A stretch of DNA of 64,000 nt. It comes from Sanderia malayensis (lineage: Eukaryota > Cnidaria > Scyphozoa > Semaeostomeae > Pelagiidae). The notes under the pieces are model-generated. The model saw nothing but the letters and a program-made list of their open reading frames with translations. It ran no database searches and was not told the origin of the DNA. This document shows, in pieces, positions 1 to 11,133 of this stretch. Each line of letters begins with the position of its first letter. Within the stretch, counting starts at the first letter, position 1. The stretch lies in the NCBI GenBank assembly GCA_013076295.1, contig RQOL01000618.1, forward strand, positions 4,738,703-4,802,702, given 5' to 3'. The position numbers and the translations under genes are program-made.

Positions 1-197
1 AGCGCGATCAGAGAGTATGCCTTGTCAGACCTTAAACGAAAGGCATTCTGTTGAGCAGCTGATTCAGTAGTTGCTTGTGGTGTTTCTTGACCTTGTTGTG
101 TGAAGCCCCATAGTCCACGCTCCATCAAAACCAACTTGATGTTGCACTTCCATGACTGGTAGTTCCTCCCGGACAGCTTCACGTTGAGCAAGGATGA
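1..197 (-). pseudogene. copia-type gag N-terminal fragment (runs off the left edge)
   Basis: Read on the minus strand, this stretch encodes an open frame of about 65 codons without an ATG. It contains KLSGRNYQSWKCNIKLVLME followed by RGLWGF. This is the N-terminal signature of copia-type Gag polyproteins, where a 'KL-G-NY--WK' motif leads to 'L-----LW'. The frame is open to the window edge, so the rest of the element lies to the left. It differs in sequence from the copia gag at 23033-24025 and is a separate element. No LTR was seen on its right side, so the 5' end may be truncated. Confidence 0.6.
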
Positions 198-1180
198 CAA
201 TCAATACACGAGTGAGCAAGTTCTAAAATTAGGTTACAATCAAACATGTGATACGGATTAATAGATTAGCATAAATTATCATATTTCTAACATACATTAC
301 AACTTAGAAAAGTCGCCCACAACGGTCATTAATATCAATGTTTTAAAATCGCTGATCCGTCATGTTTGTCACGTGACACATACTTTAACTAGCGATAACT
401 CGATATCGGTAAATCCAATAGTAGCGCTGTTTTATAGCTTTTTGCTTCTTTTTGGGTGCTTAACAAAATGGAATAATCTATTTTTCAATATTTGGGAGTA
501 AAATTTTGGCTGACCGGAAATGCTGACATCATCAATCACGTGACTTCTATTGTTTTACAAAAATGTACCCAAGTCTACAAATATTCGCCAGACTTTCAAT
601 TACCCGAATCCGAAATAGAATCATAGGTTAGGCACTTTGCCAGATTGTTACCAGGAATTCCCTGTCTAAAATGACTTTCCATGACCTGTGGGCGCACTGT
701 AATAAAGGTTGCTCCTATTCTTGAAATAATTCATAGGGCCATTTTTGCATATCATGAAATCTTTCTATTTCAAAAAAATAGCAAGCCATTTTTAATGCTT
801 TAGCAAAGTTTTCCGCATCTTAGACATAGCTCACGGGGCTCTCCGATGACCCCATTTTTGATTGGAATGGAAATTGGGAAAAAAACACGAAGTACTTCAC
901 AAGACAATGCATTGGTCAATGGCCAATGAAGAAGGTTCAGTGTTTTTGCGGAGCCTGCACGTGTCAAAGAACAAGCTTCATTCGCTGGCTCGCAGACCCT
1001 ACTGGGGTGAGAGAATGAATTCAATTCAACCAAAAATTATATTTAACAAAAAAATTCAACGCAAAGGAAACAGCAGGCTACATATTTGTTTATAACCAAT
1101 CTATGTGTAATAACAATTGTGGCATGTGTTATTTTCTTACTGTAAACATGTCAATTGCTTTTGTTAAATGACAAGATGAC
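198..1180. other. intergenic, nothing recognised
   Basis: AT-rich sequence without a recognisable coding region. Short open frames on both strands overlap each other and show no family motif. Confidence 0.4.
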
Positions 1181-1188
1181 AAGTCAGC

Positions 1189-1663
1189 TGACTATTACTA
1201 AAAGCAGGAACGGGGCAGGACCAGGAAACAAAATGACCTGGGGACGACAGGGCAGCGGTCGAAGAATAACCTGGAAGCGACAGGGGAAGGAAATGGTCTG
1301 GAAAAGAAAATTGGAAGTAATCACAAAGATGTTCACATCAAAAGAGTACATCGGGTCTCGGCGCGGGAGATTCACTAATTGAGCTATTAAAACTATAAAA
1401 TAAGCCATATTGTTATCGCAAAATACTCATAAAATAGCCAAAACTGTACAGTAAAATAGTTAAAACCGTAAAGTAAAAACTCTGCATCTTTATCTTCGTT
1501 TTTCAGGTGTTTTAATTGGGAAATTTCAAATGGTTTCAAATCAAAGATACTATTAACATTTTCATTACGCGACTGTTCCCTGGTCGTTGAAAGTTATTCT
1601 CTGATTGTTGCAAGTTTATTTCTTTCCCCAGTCGTTCCCCCATTCTGCTTTTAGTAATAGCCC
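1189..1663. mobile_element. non-autonomous DNA transposon (MITE) with 8-bp target duplication
   Basis: A 475-bp element with terminal inverted repeats sharing CTATTACTAAAAGCAG. The left end starts TGA and the right end, read inward, starts GGG. It is flanked by a perfect 8-bp duplication, AAGTCAGC, at 1181-1188 and 1664-1671. An 8-bp duplication fits the hAT or P superfamilies; the TIR alone does not decide. The left half carries short repeats of GACCTGGGG/GACAGGG type, and related motifs occur in opposite orientation near 1570-1640. It has no transposase. Confidence 0.75.
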
Positions 1664-1838
1664 AAGTCAGCAAGCTGTAGTTCAGTTGCATGAGCTCCCC
1701 TACTCTTTCAAATATTACAAGTACAACAAATTAAATTTATCCCAATTTTTAAAGCAGGTTCCAATCATCGATTTTCGCTAACAATTTTTCTTATATTGGA
1801 CTAGGAAGCTCAGAAAAAACTGTGCCGTGTATATGGCT

Positions 1839-2614
1839 AAGGGCCCATGTACACGAGACCAAAAATTCTTCCTAAAACAGTAGGGAGTGCTACCATAAAT
1901 TCCAAATGCCAACGTTTCCGACTAAAATTTTCTAAAATCTAAAATAGACCTCAAGTAGCGCATTAACCCCGATGATTGATTTGATAATTGGCTTCCCCAT
2001 AGCGCCTGTTTTTCTGATGGAAAAAATAATTTGAATTTCATAATTGCTTTCACCGGGTACACGTACACGAGCAACCTCTGTTATCAAAATGGCTGGCTTT
2101 AGACGATTTGTAAATCCAAATTTTTCTGAAAATAAAAACTCTGGGTGTCAAAATAAAGAATTTTTGACGATTCTCAGGATCCAAGCCTTTACATGAGTCA
2201 GCCTCTATCTTATGTAATACCGAGTTTTAGCAGAACGAGTACTATCAGCTATCAACATCGTTTATACCATCACGTATTCCTATGCATGGATTTCCAACAC
2301 CGTTCACCGTTCCTTTGCAACGAATGTTGTCGATTTGGTTCCAATAAATATACAGTTATGAGAAGCAACATAAAAAATTCTTCGTTAGACATCGTGCTTG
2401 TAAAAGAAATAACAGAGAAAGAAGACAACATTTAATCCGCGTTGACATGTATCACCGAGAAAACAAGAGACGAATTAGCATTGGGATGCTCATCCTTACC
2501 AAGATGTTTGGCTGGTAGAATTTCTAGAAAAGACCATGTACACGGGAAAAGGAAGGTGCTAACTCGTTAATCCCTCCAAATATTTAGAAAAGTAGCTCGT
2601 GTACATGGGCCCTT
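1839..2614. mobile_element. candidate TIR element (non-autonomous)
   Basis: An exact 19-bp inverted pair bounds a 776-bp segment: AAGGGCCCATGTACACGAG at 1839-1857 and its complement at 2596-2614. I could not find a convincing target duplication, so the superfamily is open. An internal 80-codon frame has no recognised motif. Confidence 0.5.
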
Positions 2615-2699
2615 GAATTGTTAACTGGAGAAGCTGTGTCTAATCCGCTTATCTGCTGTTCAGCACCTATAGTTGTAAATTACATTCTAAGGTATCGTT

Positions 2700-2960
2700 T
2701 ACACGATACCGTTTTAATTTAGCTGCGGATTCCAAAGGCAAAACGGCGCGCATTCTTCACTCTGTTCACATGACACTGTTTTTAATTTTCACAGGTATAC
2801 GCTCCACTTCGCCCCCGCTGTCATTCCTGCTGTTTTAAATATTTGTAACGCGGCCTTTGCGCCAAAATTTGACAGCCTATACACATTTCCGTGTTCAAGA
2901 ATTTAGCTTGGTGGTTATTGGTTTTTAATTAAATAAACCAGGAAATATATATACTCTCCA
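2700..2960 (+). repeat. dispersed repeat, related copy at about 52905-53060
   Basis: Shares blocks in the same order and strand with 52905-53060. These include an AAATATTTGT segment, then CAAAATTTGACAGCCTAT, then CATTTCCGTGT followed by a TTTTTAAT and AAACCA tail. This is a low-copy dispersed repeat of unknown type. The inverted block AAGGTATCGTTTACACGATA lies at its left edge. Confidence 0.5.
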
Positions 2961-3909
2961 CTATCAACCATGTAATAAATTTCTAAACATTCATACTTAA
3001 TTCACGGCCTAAATCAAGGGCACAATAAAATCTTCTTCAAAGGTGCTGACAATGCCCACATTATGTCTGACCAGGGCTTCGAAAATCAAAATTTAGCTAA
3101 AATAAAACACTTTATATGCAAAAGTTCTCATTAAAAAAAGATAACAGGCATAAAGCATAGGTTATTGAAAATTTTGCATTTAAAATGTTATATTTTAGAT
3201 AAAACTTAGTGTACACGTTGATTCTGTTAAAAAAGCAAGATTTTGTTAAAGTACCGTTTTTCTGATTCCACCCTAAAGCCTTGCTCAAAAGCGTGCCACA
3301 TTTCATGAAACATGCTAAAAAATGTTGGCTGAAACGTTGCAGTCGTCTGAATACCCATTTTGCATTGTGCAACATTTAAAAACTGACGTTGCATGAAATT
3401 TGATCGCGAGCAAAAACAAAAATTATTTTTAATGTTATAATAAATGCTGCTTGCGCTTGACCGCTTAATCCAACATTTCAAGCAACATTTTGTTGTTTGG
3501 CATAATCACTGATCAAATTTTTTGTAAATTTGAGCAATATTTTCATACAAAGGCTGTTTTGACTTCCCACGTCTCGACTCTATCTCATCTTGTCTTCGTG
3601 AACAATATTTAAAAATATCTTGAAAATGGAGAGCTTTAACAAAAATCAAGGTTCCCTATATGAAACAGCTGGTGTGAAAACGAGAGAAGAATGTTTTAGT
3701 CAGCCGTTTAGTAATTCCACATTTCATTTGGTTTAATGCGCAGGCTACTGGACAGGCAACACATGACCTGAACGTTTTGTGAAGTGTTGCATGAAATGAT
3801 GTAAGTGTTTGGCCATCCCCTCAAAAACATACATGCACTTTCAAATTTAGCCATTTACACATTCTTTGCTCAGCTTCGCAGTCCAATATAAAAAAGCAAA
3901 TTTACTTAC
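2961..3909. other. non-coding, probably LRRC40 intron
   Basis: No recognised coding region. If the LRRC40 gene continues leftward, this is intron, because no following leucine-rich-repeat exon was found between here and position 1. Confidence 0.4.
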
Positions 3910-4080
3910 ATCCAAAACATTGAGTGCGGGAAGGTTTCTAACTTCTGGAGAAAGAGTTTTAATCTGATTAGATGCAAGAATCAACTTTCGTAGATCTGTC
4001 TGCTGCCACCATCTGTCAGCCGTGTTATCAAGAGAAACATCTTTAGCATCATCTGGCACATCAATGTTAATTCTCCACAC
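3910..4080 (-). CDS. LRRC40: LRRC40-like exon (internal)
   Basis: A 171-bp exon of 57 whole codons encoding VWRINIDVPDD, then DRWWQQTDLRKLILASNQI and the leucine-rich stretch LPALNVLD. This strongly resembles the region of leucine-rich repeat-containing protein 40 just before its LRR tract (human: VWRIN..IPEEA...RWWEQTDLTKLI). On the minus strand it is bounded by an acceptor (ATTGCTCAG before 4080) and a donor (GAT then GTAAGT at 3909-3904). The reading frame joins in phase to the exon at 4955-5115. It is the only clear host protein-coding sequence in the window. Later LRR exons are not seen and would lie beyond the left edge or be lost. Confidence 0.85.
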
Positions 4081-4954
4081 CTGAGCAATTAATACGGTGC
4101 ACTTCAAAAAATGATAGTTAGAGCCTGTTTATATGGACGCCGATACATTGGTTAGCCGAGTTATACCGCCTAGCCGACAAAGAAATTTCTGCGCTTATAT
4201 CGCAGCCTATTAAAATCTGCATATGTCGGTTTAGTGTTCATGTGGTGTATCGATCAGGCAGGCCGTGTTTGGGGCTTTCTTCACCCAAACCTAGCTTCAA
4301 AAATTAGCAACAAAATCTTTCTTAAATTAATTCACAAAAGGTGCAGGAGACAGGTATCACGAACAACTTTTCGTTCTCTTTTCAATACCTCTCCTAGTGC
4401 AGTGGAAACCCAATATAACGAGCCCAGGATGTAATTAACCTCCAGGCATAATGAACAAAACGTTCGGTCCCATAGATTCTGCCTTATAAATTCCTTATAA
4501 ATTCTGTTGGAATAACAAACCCCGGATATAAGGAACTCTCATTATAGCCAACAAAACTTCATGTCCCTTCATCATAATTACCTACTCTAGTTATAACGAA
4601 CTTTTCACAAATATTTCATTTATTAATCTTATTTTTTCTTTTATTGGGTATTTTCGCATGGCAAAGGTCAAAACTTCATATATTGAAGTTTAACAGCAAA
4701 AAAGTAACTTTAATGAATTAATGTAAATTTAAAAAACTTGTATTGCAGAAAACAAAATCCTTATAATTTGGTCAAAAGGGGTTAAAATAAGGAATCCTGA
4801 GAACTGTCTCCAGCTGGACATTATAGAAACTGTTTATATCACATAAAACCGTCTTACAAATGATTAAATCAACACACCTGCTGAGTGAAAAAGGCTGATA
4901 GAAAATTATCAAATCTTAATCCCAATCTCTGTACGAAAGCAAAAAGTAAATTAC
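4081..4954 (-). other. LRRC40 intron with possible old repeats
   Basis: This lies between two phase-compatible LRRC40 exons, so it is an intron of 874 bp. Near 4395-4560 it holds ATATAACGAGCC and GGATATAAGGAAC motifs that resemble the ends of pogo/Tigger-like elements. At 4115-4200 there is a stretch of the 'CCTGTTTATATGGACGCC' type. Neither could be bounded. Confidence 0.5.
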
Positions 4955-5115
4955 CTGCAGAGGGACTTCCGGGAGGCTTTTGTTGGAAAGATTCAGTTGA
5001 CCACTCTGTCTCGCTTGCTTGATCAATGTACTTAAAACACAAGACTCTAAATTACTTGGTTGAAGTCTAGCTTTTTCATCGATTGGCATTTTGGGACAGC
5101 AACTTGGAACCTCAC
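4955..5115 (-). CDS. LRRC40: LRRC40-like exon (upstream)
   Basis: A 161-bp exon whose last 25 codons encode IKQARQSGQLNLSNKSLPEV and then PLQ. This corresponds to the 'LLKAARKSGQLNLSGR' part of LRRC40 directly before VWRIN. The minus-strand acceptor is TTTTCCAG before 5115; the donor is CTGCAG then GTAA at 4954-4951. The first two bases complete a codon from an earlier exon. An in-frame ATG (MPIDEKAR...) occurs 10 codons in, so translation could also begin here. No upstream exon was recognised. Confidence 0.8.
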
Positions 5116-5711
5116 CTGGAAAAATACAAAATTCCCTTAAAAACTGAGGATTTTACTTTTGAAAACATGATTACAAAGATTGATTGATCAGATTGAGACG
5201 ATTGATTACCAGTAAGAAAGACAAAAAAATGAAAACCTTCTTCGCTATATACTGGCCACAACTACACTGGTAGAAGTACTACTTCCTATTAAGAACATTC
5301 TTATAAAAAAAGCATGGATCAAAAAGGTCCTTGCAGCCACTCATCACACAAATGCAGAATTTTAGATTTCAAGGGTCAATTCTTTTGTTCTTACAAATAC
5401 CAGCTAATTGATGAGAAAAATATTGCACAAAATTCACAAAAACAGTGTTTACCACAGTTTTCCTACATTAATTACAACAATATGCTTCATAATTCAAAAC
5501 ATGCATTGAATTATGAAGCACATTTTTTGATTGCTGAGAAATGATATTGAGGTATAACAAATACATAAAAATTGAAGCAACTGATATGGTTTGTATATAG
5601 CAAGTACACTTGGTGTGCAAAAGCTAGGCACCACTTCACTCAAAATTGTGTTTAGAAGTGGGCCAAGGCATGAGCAAAAATTCTTCATGACAATATTTAG
5701 ATATTAAACAG
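5116..5711. other. non-coding; contains a small hairpin
   Basis: No gene recognised. A hairpin at about 5482-5520 pairs TGCTTCATAATTCAA with TTGAATTATGAAGCA. Confidence 0.4.
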
Positions 5712-5718
5712 GTTTCAA

Positions 5719-6824
5719 GAACTTTCATGTCCCTGGAGCCACATTCACATTCAGATTCAGAATTAGATCCAGATTCGACAATAACCAACAATTGATTGTC
5801 CATAAATCTTCGAGTTGTAAATATAATACCAAACCTGAATTATAGCCATCCCAGTGCAATTACCTGTATTTTGAAGATTTTTTGAAAATTTTTCAGCCAG
5901 GGGGTTCGTCTATAATTCAACTCATACAAGCAACTACGGAAATTTTTGGCCAAGCCACTCTGGTGTAAATCTGTTCTCGTTTGAACGAATGTGCCCTCAG
6001 TGAGAATAGCATCAGGGTCCAGGGCCCAGAACCAGGCACTTGCTTCTATGAGTCAAATTATAGACGAATCCCCTATTAGAGAATGATAGGTTATGCAGTA
6101 TGCACCACAACGATAAGTGACACGTGTAACTTCGTAAGCTAGTCTTCGGTTCTCCTCGTGTGAACTTAACGCTTACCTAATGTTCTATTATATTTGATAT
6201 TATTTGTATACTCTTGTGTTTCTCTGTTTAGTTCTATTAGACCTAAACGTGGTCCTTTCGTGGTAACAATAAAATCTTAACATCCCCTGCCTGAAAAATT
6301 TTTGAAAAATCTTCAAAATGCAGATAATTGCATTGGGATGGCTATAATTTGGGTTTGAAAGACGAAAATATATTTTACGAGTTGTTTGAGACAAATTTAC
6401 ACAGGAGTGGCTTGGTCTAACATTTACGTACTTGCTTGTATGAGTTGAATTTAGACAAACCCCCTGGCTGAAAAATTTTCAAAAAATGTTCAAAATACAG
6501 GTAATTGCATTGGGATGGCTATAATTCGGGTTTGAAAGACGAAGATTTGTTTTACAAATTGTTTCAGACAGATTTACACAAGGGTGGCTTGGCCTAAAAT
6601 TTCCGTAGTTGCTTGTATGAGTTGAATTATAGACAAACCCCCTGCCTGAAAAATTTTCAAAAAATGTTCAAAATACAGGTAATTGAAATGGGATGGCTAT
6701 AATTCAGGTTTGGTATTTTAATATTTATAACTCAAAGATTTATGGACAATCAATAATTGGTTATTGTCGAATCTGAATCTAATTCTGAATCTGAATCTGA
6801 ATGTGGCTCCAGGGACATGAAAGT
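5719..6824. mobile_element. foldback-type element with ~265-bp inverted arms
   Basis: The left arm (about 5721-5985) and right arm (about 6560-6824) are near-perfect inverted copies. Both run inward from CTTTCATGTCCCTGGAGCCA through an ATTCAGATTCAG stretch to a CAGGGGGTT(C/T)GTCTATAATTC block. A third, partial copy of the inner arm lies at 6290-6560 in the right-arm orientation, so the centre has been duplicated. The outer flanks share GTTTCAA (5712-5718 and 6825-6831), a candidate 7-8 bp target duplication. There is no coding sequence. Confidence 0.7.
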
Positions 6825-6831
6825 GTTTCAA

Positions 6832-8282
6832 TGACTAACTTATTTGAGAGAAATATACCCCAAATTTTCAAGTGTTAACATAATTTAAACTATATCACAT
6901 TGTTGTCATAACAATAACAAAAAAATGCCAAAGAGTGCCTTAAAACAGTTCACGAAAATTAATCAAAGTGGACAAGCCAAACAACAACAAATATAAATAT
7001 TTTTGCACAAAGCTACTCTCTCCTGTTTAACAGAAGATGCCTTAAATTTCTCAAAAATCTAAAAATAATTCATAACTGCTTCAACCTTCTAGCAGTGAAG
7101 ATTTTTGTTTTTCTTTATGATTTCAGCATGTGATTGGACAAAACATCCATTTCCATAATTTTAATTCCAGACCAGAAACAAAAAAGTTGAATTCAAAAAT
7201 AAACCCTTTGACATGGATATTCATATTCTTGTAGCACATAATATTAAATATTATAATTTAATATCATTTTGTGGACTTAATATTTCCTGACACCAATCCA
7301 AATTTTAGTGTTGAGAACCCAATCTTAATTTTAAAAGAAAAGACCTGTGCTTTCAAACTGCAAAACAAAAACAGCTTTTTGAAAATAACATTTCTGAAAA
7401 AAACTTAGCTTGTCTGAAAGTGTGTTTATACCAGTATCCTATGATTTCATTGTTGCAGTAAGTATTCATTAGTTGTCACTGACAACTAATTTCCAGACCA
7501 GACCATTGAATACTTTTGTCAGTAGTAAGCTCATACCTTTGCAAGTTCTTGAACGAATGCTTTGCTTTGCGTCGAAGAGATGAGACACAGACATTGAGTG
7601 AGTGAGCATTGAATTGAAACTGAGCTGAGCGACCGTTGGGTGCGATCGTCCGAGTTTCGGTTCTCGCAGCCCCAGAAGAGGTTGCAGATGTCAAGGCAAG
7701 AAATTGAGAGAGTATATTGACGGCACCATGCCCCCAGAGTACATTAAAGAGCACCATGGCCACGCAAAGTAGGACGTACAAAAAATTTACAATATATATT
7801 TGGTCTTCTTGCTGGCTAACAAAAACTACTTGCAATAATATGTCGGTCCCGGCTTTGGTGAAATAAAATGGCCTTGTGAATATCTTTAATTCTCTCGTTC
7901 ACCCTGCAAAACAAAATTGATCTTCATCGTCATTTCAGACAACGTCGATTGACATATGGTTTTTTTATCTTTGTTGAAAGCCAAATGTTATAACACAAAT
8001 TTCTAACAGCGGGGCAATTTTAGGATGCTCATAAAATATAATTGACTTACAGTTTCTCTGATCTTCTGTTCTTCGATTTCTTCCTTCTTTATAGACCTTA
8101 CTAGGCAGGGAATTTTTCTGAACCATGGACCGCATTATCTAACCTTTGTTTTCTCACCTAATAATGAAAGTATAAGGTGTAAGCTAAAAATTAAAGTCGT
8201 AAAACATTTTGAGAAAGGTCAAGAAATAACGAAAATGATGACGTCACAAGAAGATAGTTTCGAACATCTTTAAATCGCCATA
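6832..8282. other. non-coding; one unassigned 119-codon frame
   Basis: The longest open frame (7476-7835, minus, 119 codons) starts with a hydrophobic segment of about 30 residues and matches no family I recognise. I do not call it a gene. Confidence 0.3.
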
Positions 8283-8412
8283 ACTTCTAAAGTACCGTAT
8301 TTCCTCTATTTAGCGCCCGCCCTCTTTTAACTGCCCCCTCCAATAAGCGCCCACCCTAAAATCAAAAGGTGTGAAATAAGCGCCCCCTCCATTAACCGCC
8401 CAGGGCGGTTAA
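8283..8412. repeat. 'AATAAGCGCCC' type dispersed repeat end
   Basis: ACCGTATTTCCTCTATTTAG followed by several GCGCCC(A/C)CCCT and AATAAGCGCCC motifs, closing with CCGCCCAGGGCGG. This motif style marks the ends of DNA-transposon repeats in many animal genomes. No opposite end was found. Confidence 0.4.
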
Positions 8413-8799
8413 TAGAATCCTTACATGCTTCCATTAGTGTAGACTCACTACATTGAGTCCCTGTTCCTCGCGCGTTTTTTACTCGCTCGTTTGAGGAACT
8501 TATGGACTTACAGGCCAAAAAGTGGAAAAAATCTTCTCTGGCGACAAATTTTCGTCGCCCCAATCAGATTGCAGTATTCAGCTTTTAGACAATGGCCATT
8601 GTTTACTTTGACCTATCACGTTCAACTAGCAAGGGGGGAAAATGTTTCGAACGTCCAGCTATTGTTTTACTTTATATGAACTGACCAATCATTGCACTTT
8701 AAGAACAATAGAAATTCAACAAAACGCAACAAAATTGTCTGTCATGGCGGCTAAAATCCCGCCGAGCTGTGATAAAGTGATGTTTTTATTTAGTTTAAA
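8413..8799. other. no feature recognised
   Basis: Short overlapping frames on both strands only. Confidence 0.3.
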
Positions 8800-9231
8800 G
8801 CCTTGTAGCATCGGTACTGTTTGTAATTCTGTTAATCCTTTATTTTAATTTTTGCATTGATTCACACCCATATTTCGGTTCTATACAAAGGTATTCAGGT
8901 TTTACTTTTAATTCAATCGCCGGACGTAATTACTCCCCATTGACGTACGTAGTTCATTATTTTTTGTATCTGCTGTCATGTGATTTTAGTAGTTAATTGT
9001 AGTGTTTTAGTTTTAATTAATCAGTTTTTAGACTCGCCTAGATATGTGAGCATCGAAAGAAAGAGAGCATACCGTTGAGGAGCGGGATGCTTGTGAAAGA
9101 TCTCGTTGCCTCAGCTGTTAGTTGATGTTAGAGTTATGGTTGTTTTGGGCCGCCGTTTTCGGCAGTATTGGAGATACTGTGATGTCTGTCGTGTATCGAT
9201 TGCCGTTTAAGGTATTAAAGTATGCTGAAAA
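8800..9231 (+). repeat. dispersed repeat R, left part (split by the copia insertion)
   Basis: Matches, in inverted orientation, about 9930-10430. Shared landmarks are CATCGGTACTGTT, AGAGCATACCGTTG, ATGCTTGTGAAAGATCTCGT, GGCCGCCGTTTT, AGTATTGGAGATACTGT and TATGCTGAAAA. The repeat stops at 9231 and continues at 24329/24334 with GAAGCTCTGTTACGTG. The unbroken copy has TATGCTGAAAAGAAGCTT across this point. Confidence 0.8.
9227..9231 (+). other. copia target-site duplication, left copy (GAAAA)
   Basis: GAAAA lies directly before the LTR edge TGTTAAAATACT. The second copy is at 24329-24333, directly after LTR edge ...CTCTCAACA. The uninterrupted paralogue at 10022-10036 (minus) has a single GAAAA. 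Confidence 0.9.
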
Positions 9232-9333
9232 TGTTAAAATACTATAACCCAGGTTAAGACGAGAGATAAACGGCGAGTAACATGAACATAACCAGCATAA
9301 GTAAAAACAAGGAATAACAAACATCAGATTAAG
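9232..9333 (-). repeat. copia 3' LTR, distal piece
   Basis: 102 bp collinear with 24146-24250, from TGTTAAAATACTATA to ...CAGATTAAG. It ends exactly where the Helitron-like element begins (TCAATAAGG). Confidence 0.92.
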
Positions 9334-9459
9334 TCAATAAGGTGTCCGCATCAAAGGCAATCCAGCTGACGTGTTGTAGCCCCCGTGGCCCTTTCTTGCT
9401 TCTCTTATTCTTTTCTAATTTTCGAGCTTTTACTAATTCGAACCAAATTCTGTGGTCCC

Positions 9460-9600
9460 TTGAAAAATTCCTAGCAAACCCGTATAAAAAAACCTCTATG
9501 ATTCGAGCCTCTGTAATTCGAACTTTCTGTAATTCGACCACTTATTTTTGTCCCTTCAAAGAAAAAACCTCTGTAATTCGAACTTTGTGTTAATCTCAGT
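9460..9600 (+). repeat. repeats of TCTGTAATTCGAAC type (pogo/Tc1-like end, first block)
   Basis: Several copies of 'CTCTGTAATTCGAACTT' lie within about 110 bp. The same motif recurs at 10903-10985 and ends in inverted form as GTTCGAATTAGACAGAGTTG. This is the style of pogo/Tigger-type inverted termini. The two blocks may bound an old 1.5 kb element containing repeat R copy 2. Confidence 0.4.
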
Positions 9601-9929
9601 TAATTACCTGGTGACAGAACTTCTTTTTTTGCTCTTGTCTCTGGCAAGCCCATTGAAGCTTGCGTCATTGGGCAAATTGACGCAAATTGACTTACTGGGA
9701 CTTAGTACGGGATGCCAGACAGTGATTTTTACGACCCAGTTTAAGCGTGGCACTTTCTAGAAGTTAGATTCGATCAGTTGAACTTTATCAATGGCACTAA
9801 TTAAAGTACCCAAACCTGTCAAGCTCATTGAAGATGCAGAGGAGGTATTAAGGCCAATATAAACGAAGTTTCAATTTGTAAACGTGGTCTAAGGCTCTTT
9901 ATCTTCTTCTATCAACGAACGGTTTCTTC

Positions 9930-10430
9930 CACGAGACGGACAAGTAAATACACGAAATGACACACACAAAAACGACGACACAATTCTATATTTCTTCTTT
10001 CATATCTTTCACGTATCCAAGCTTCTTTTCAGCATACAATAAATCTTCTCTAACGACAAACGACGAACAAACGACAACAGTATCTCCAATACTGTTCAAA
10101 ACGGCGGCCCCACAACAATAAATCCAATAAAAACCAAAAACTGAGGCAACGAGATCTTTCACAAGCATCTCGTCCCCCCCCCCCAACGGTATGCTCTCAT
10201 GCTTCTCGATGCTTCTTGACCAGGCGAGTCTAAAAACTAACTAATTAAAACTAAAACACATACATTTAAACTACTAAGATCACGTGATAACATTTCGAAG
10301 AACAATTAAACTAAATACGTCAACAGGGGAAATGGTACGTTCGGCGAGAAAAGCAAATGGATATTAGGTAAATTACGAATACAAGATTAACAACGGCGAA
10401 AACAGTACCGATGCCACAACGCATGGCATG
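9930..10430 (-). repeat. dispersed repeat R, uninterrupted inverted copy
   Basis: Inverted homologue of 8800-9231 plus 24334-24430. It reads straight through the copia insertion point (TATGCTGAAAAGAAGCTT on the minus strand, 10022-10040). It therefore serves as an in-window empty-site control for the copia insertion. It has an unusual run of C at 10174-10183. Confidence 0.8.
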
Positions 10431-10902
10431 TGATCAGACATGCGAAAAAGACAACAAACGAATGAACGAAACTAACCAAAAACTAGCAGTATTACAAATT
10501 CCTTTCGATGCTGAACTGCCGGTTATTGTTACAAAAATTGGAGCGTTCTATCTCATGAAAAAGGTTATCACGTGTACCAAAGTGTATGAATGAAGACCTG
10601 TATAATTAATAAAGCTTAAAGCAAAAAGACAACCAGAGAACCCAACGGATAAATATGCCGTGGGTGTGCTCAAAGATGACAAAGTTTGGGGCACTTAGAC
10701 AAAGGCAGTAATGGACGCTTTGCAAAACAATTTTCCATGTTGTGACGTAATCCATATATTTTTGTTTTCTATTGTAATAATTAATAAACTGTTTTGCTTC
10801 TTTAAAATGCCTTTAGTCCATAACAATGGTCATAAAAATATAGTTTATGGCCATAAAGCGGAGATATGGGGGTAACTAGGGGTAAAATATGGCACTTACA
10901 TG
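10431..10902. other. no feature recognised
   Basis: AT-rich; only short unassigned frames. Confidence 0.3.
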
Positions 10903-10985
10903 AAAACCCGTATAATTCGAACTTTCTGTAATTCGAACAAATTTGGATTCCCCAATAGAGTTCGAATTAGACAGAGTTGACTGTA
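10903..10985 (-). repeat. TCTGTAATTCGAAC repeats, second block
   Basis: CCCGTATAATTCGAACTTTC, then CTGTAATTCGAAC, then the inverted GTTCGAATTAGACAGAGTTG followed by ACTGTA. It looks like the inverted terminus of a pogo/Tc1-like element ending at TA. Confidence 0.4.
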
Positions 10986-11133
10986 CTTTCAAAATTCTTC
11001 CCCCTCCGCTTTCCTGTAACGAGGTCTTTCTCTTTGGTGTGAGAGGATGGCGTGCCTGCTGTCTTGCTGGCCTTTCGTTTTGCGTGCGAGGGAGATGTCC
11101 AGAGCTTCATCACGGCTTCTGGATAATATTATC

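Noticed and set aside
7476..7835. 119-codon minus-strand frame with a hydrophobic start
   Set aside because: No recognisable domain, no splice or start context, and it is isolated; not enough to call a gene.
9118..9324. Frame of 68 codons also present at 24012-24287
   Set aside because: It is copia LTR sequence, repeated because both LTRs carry it.
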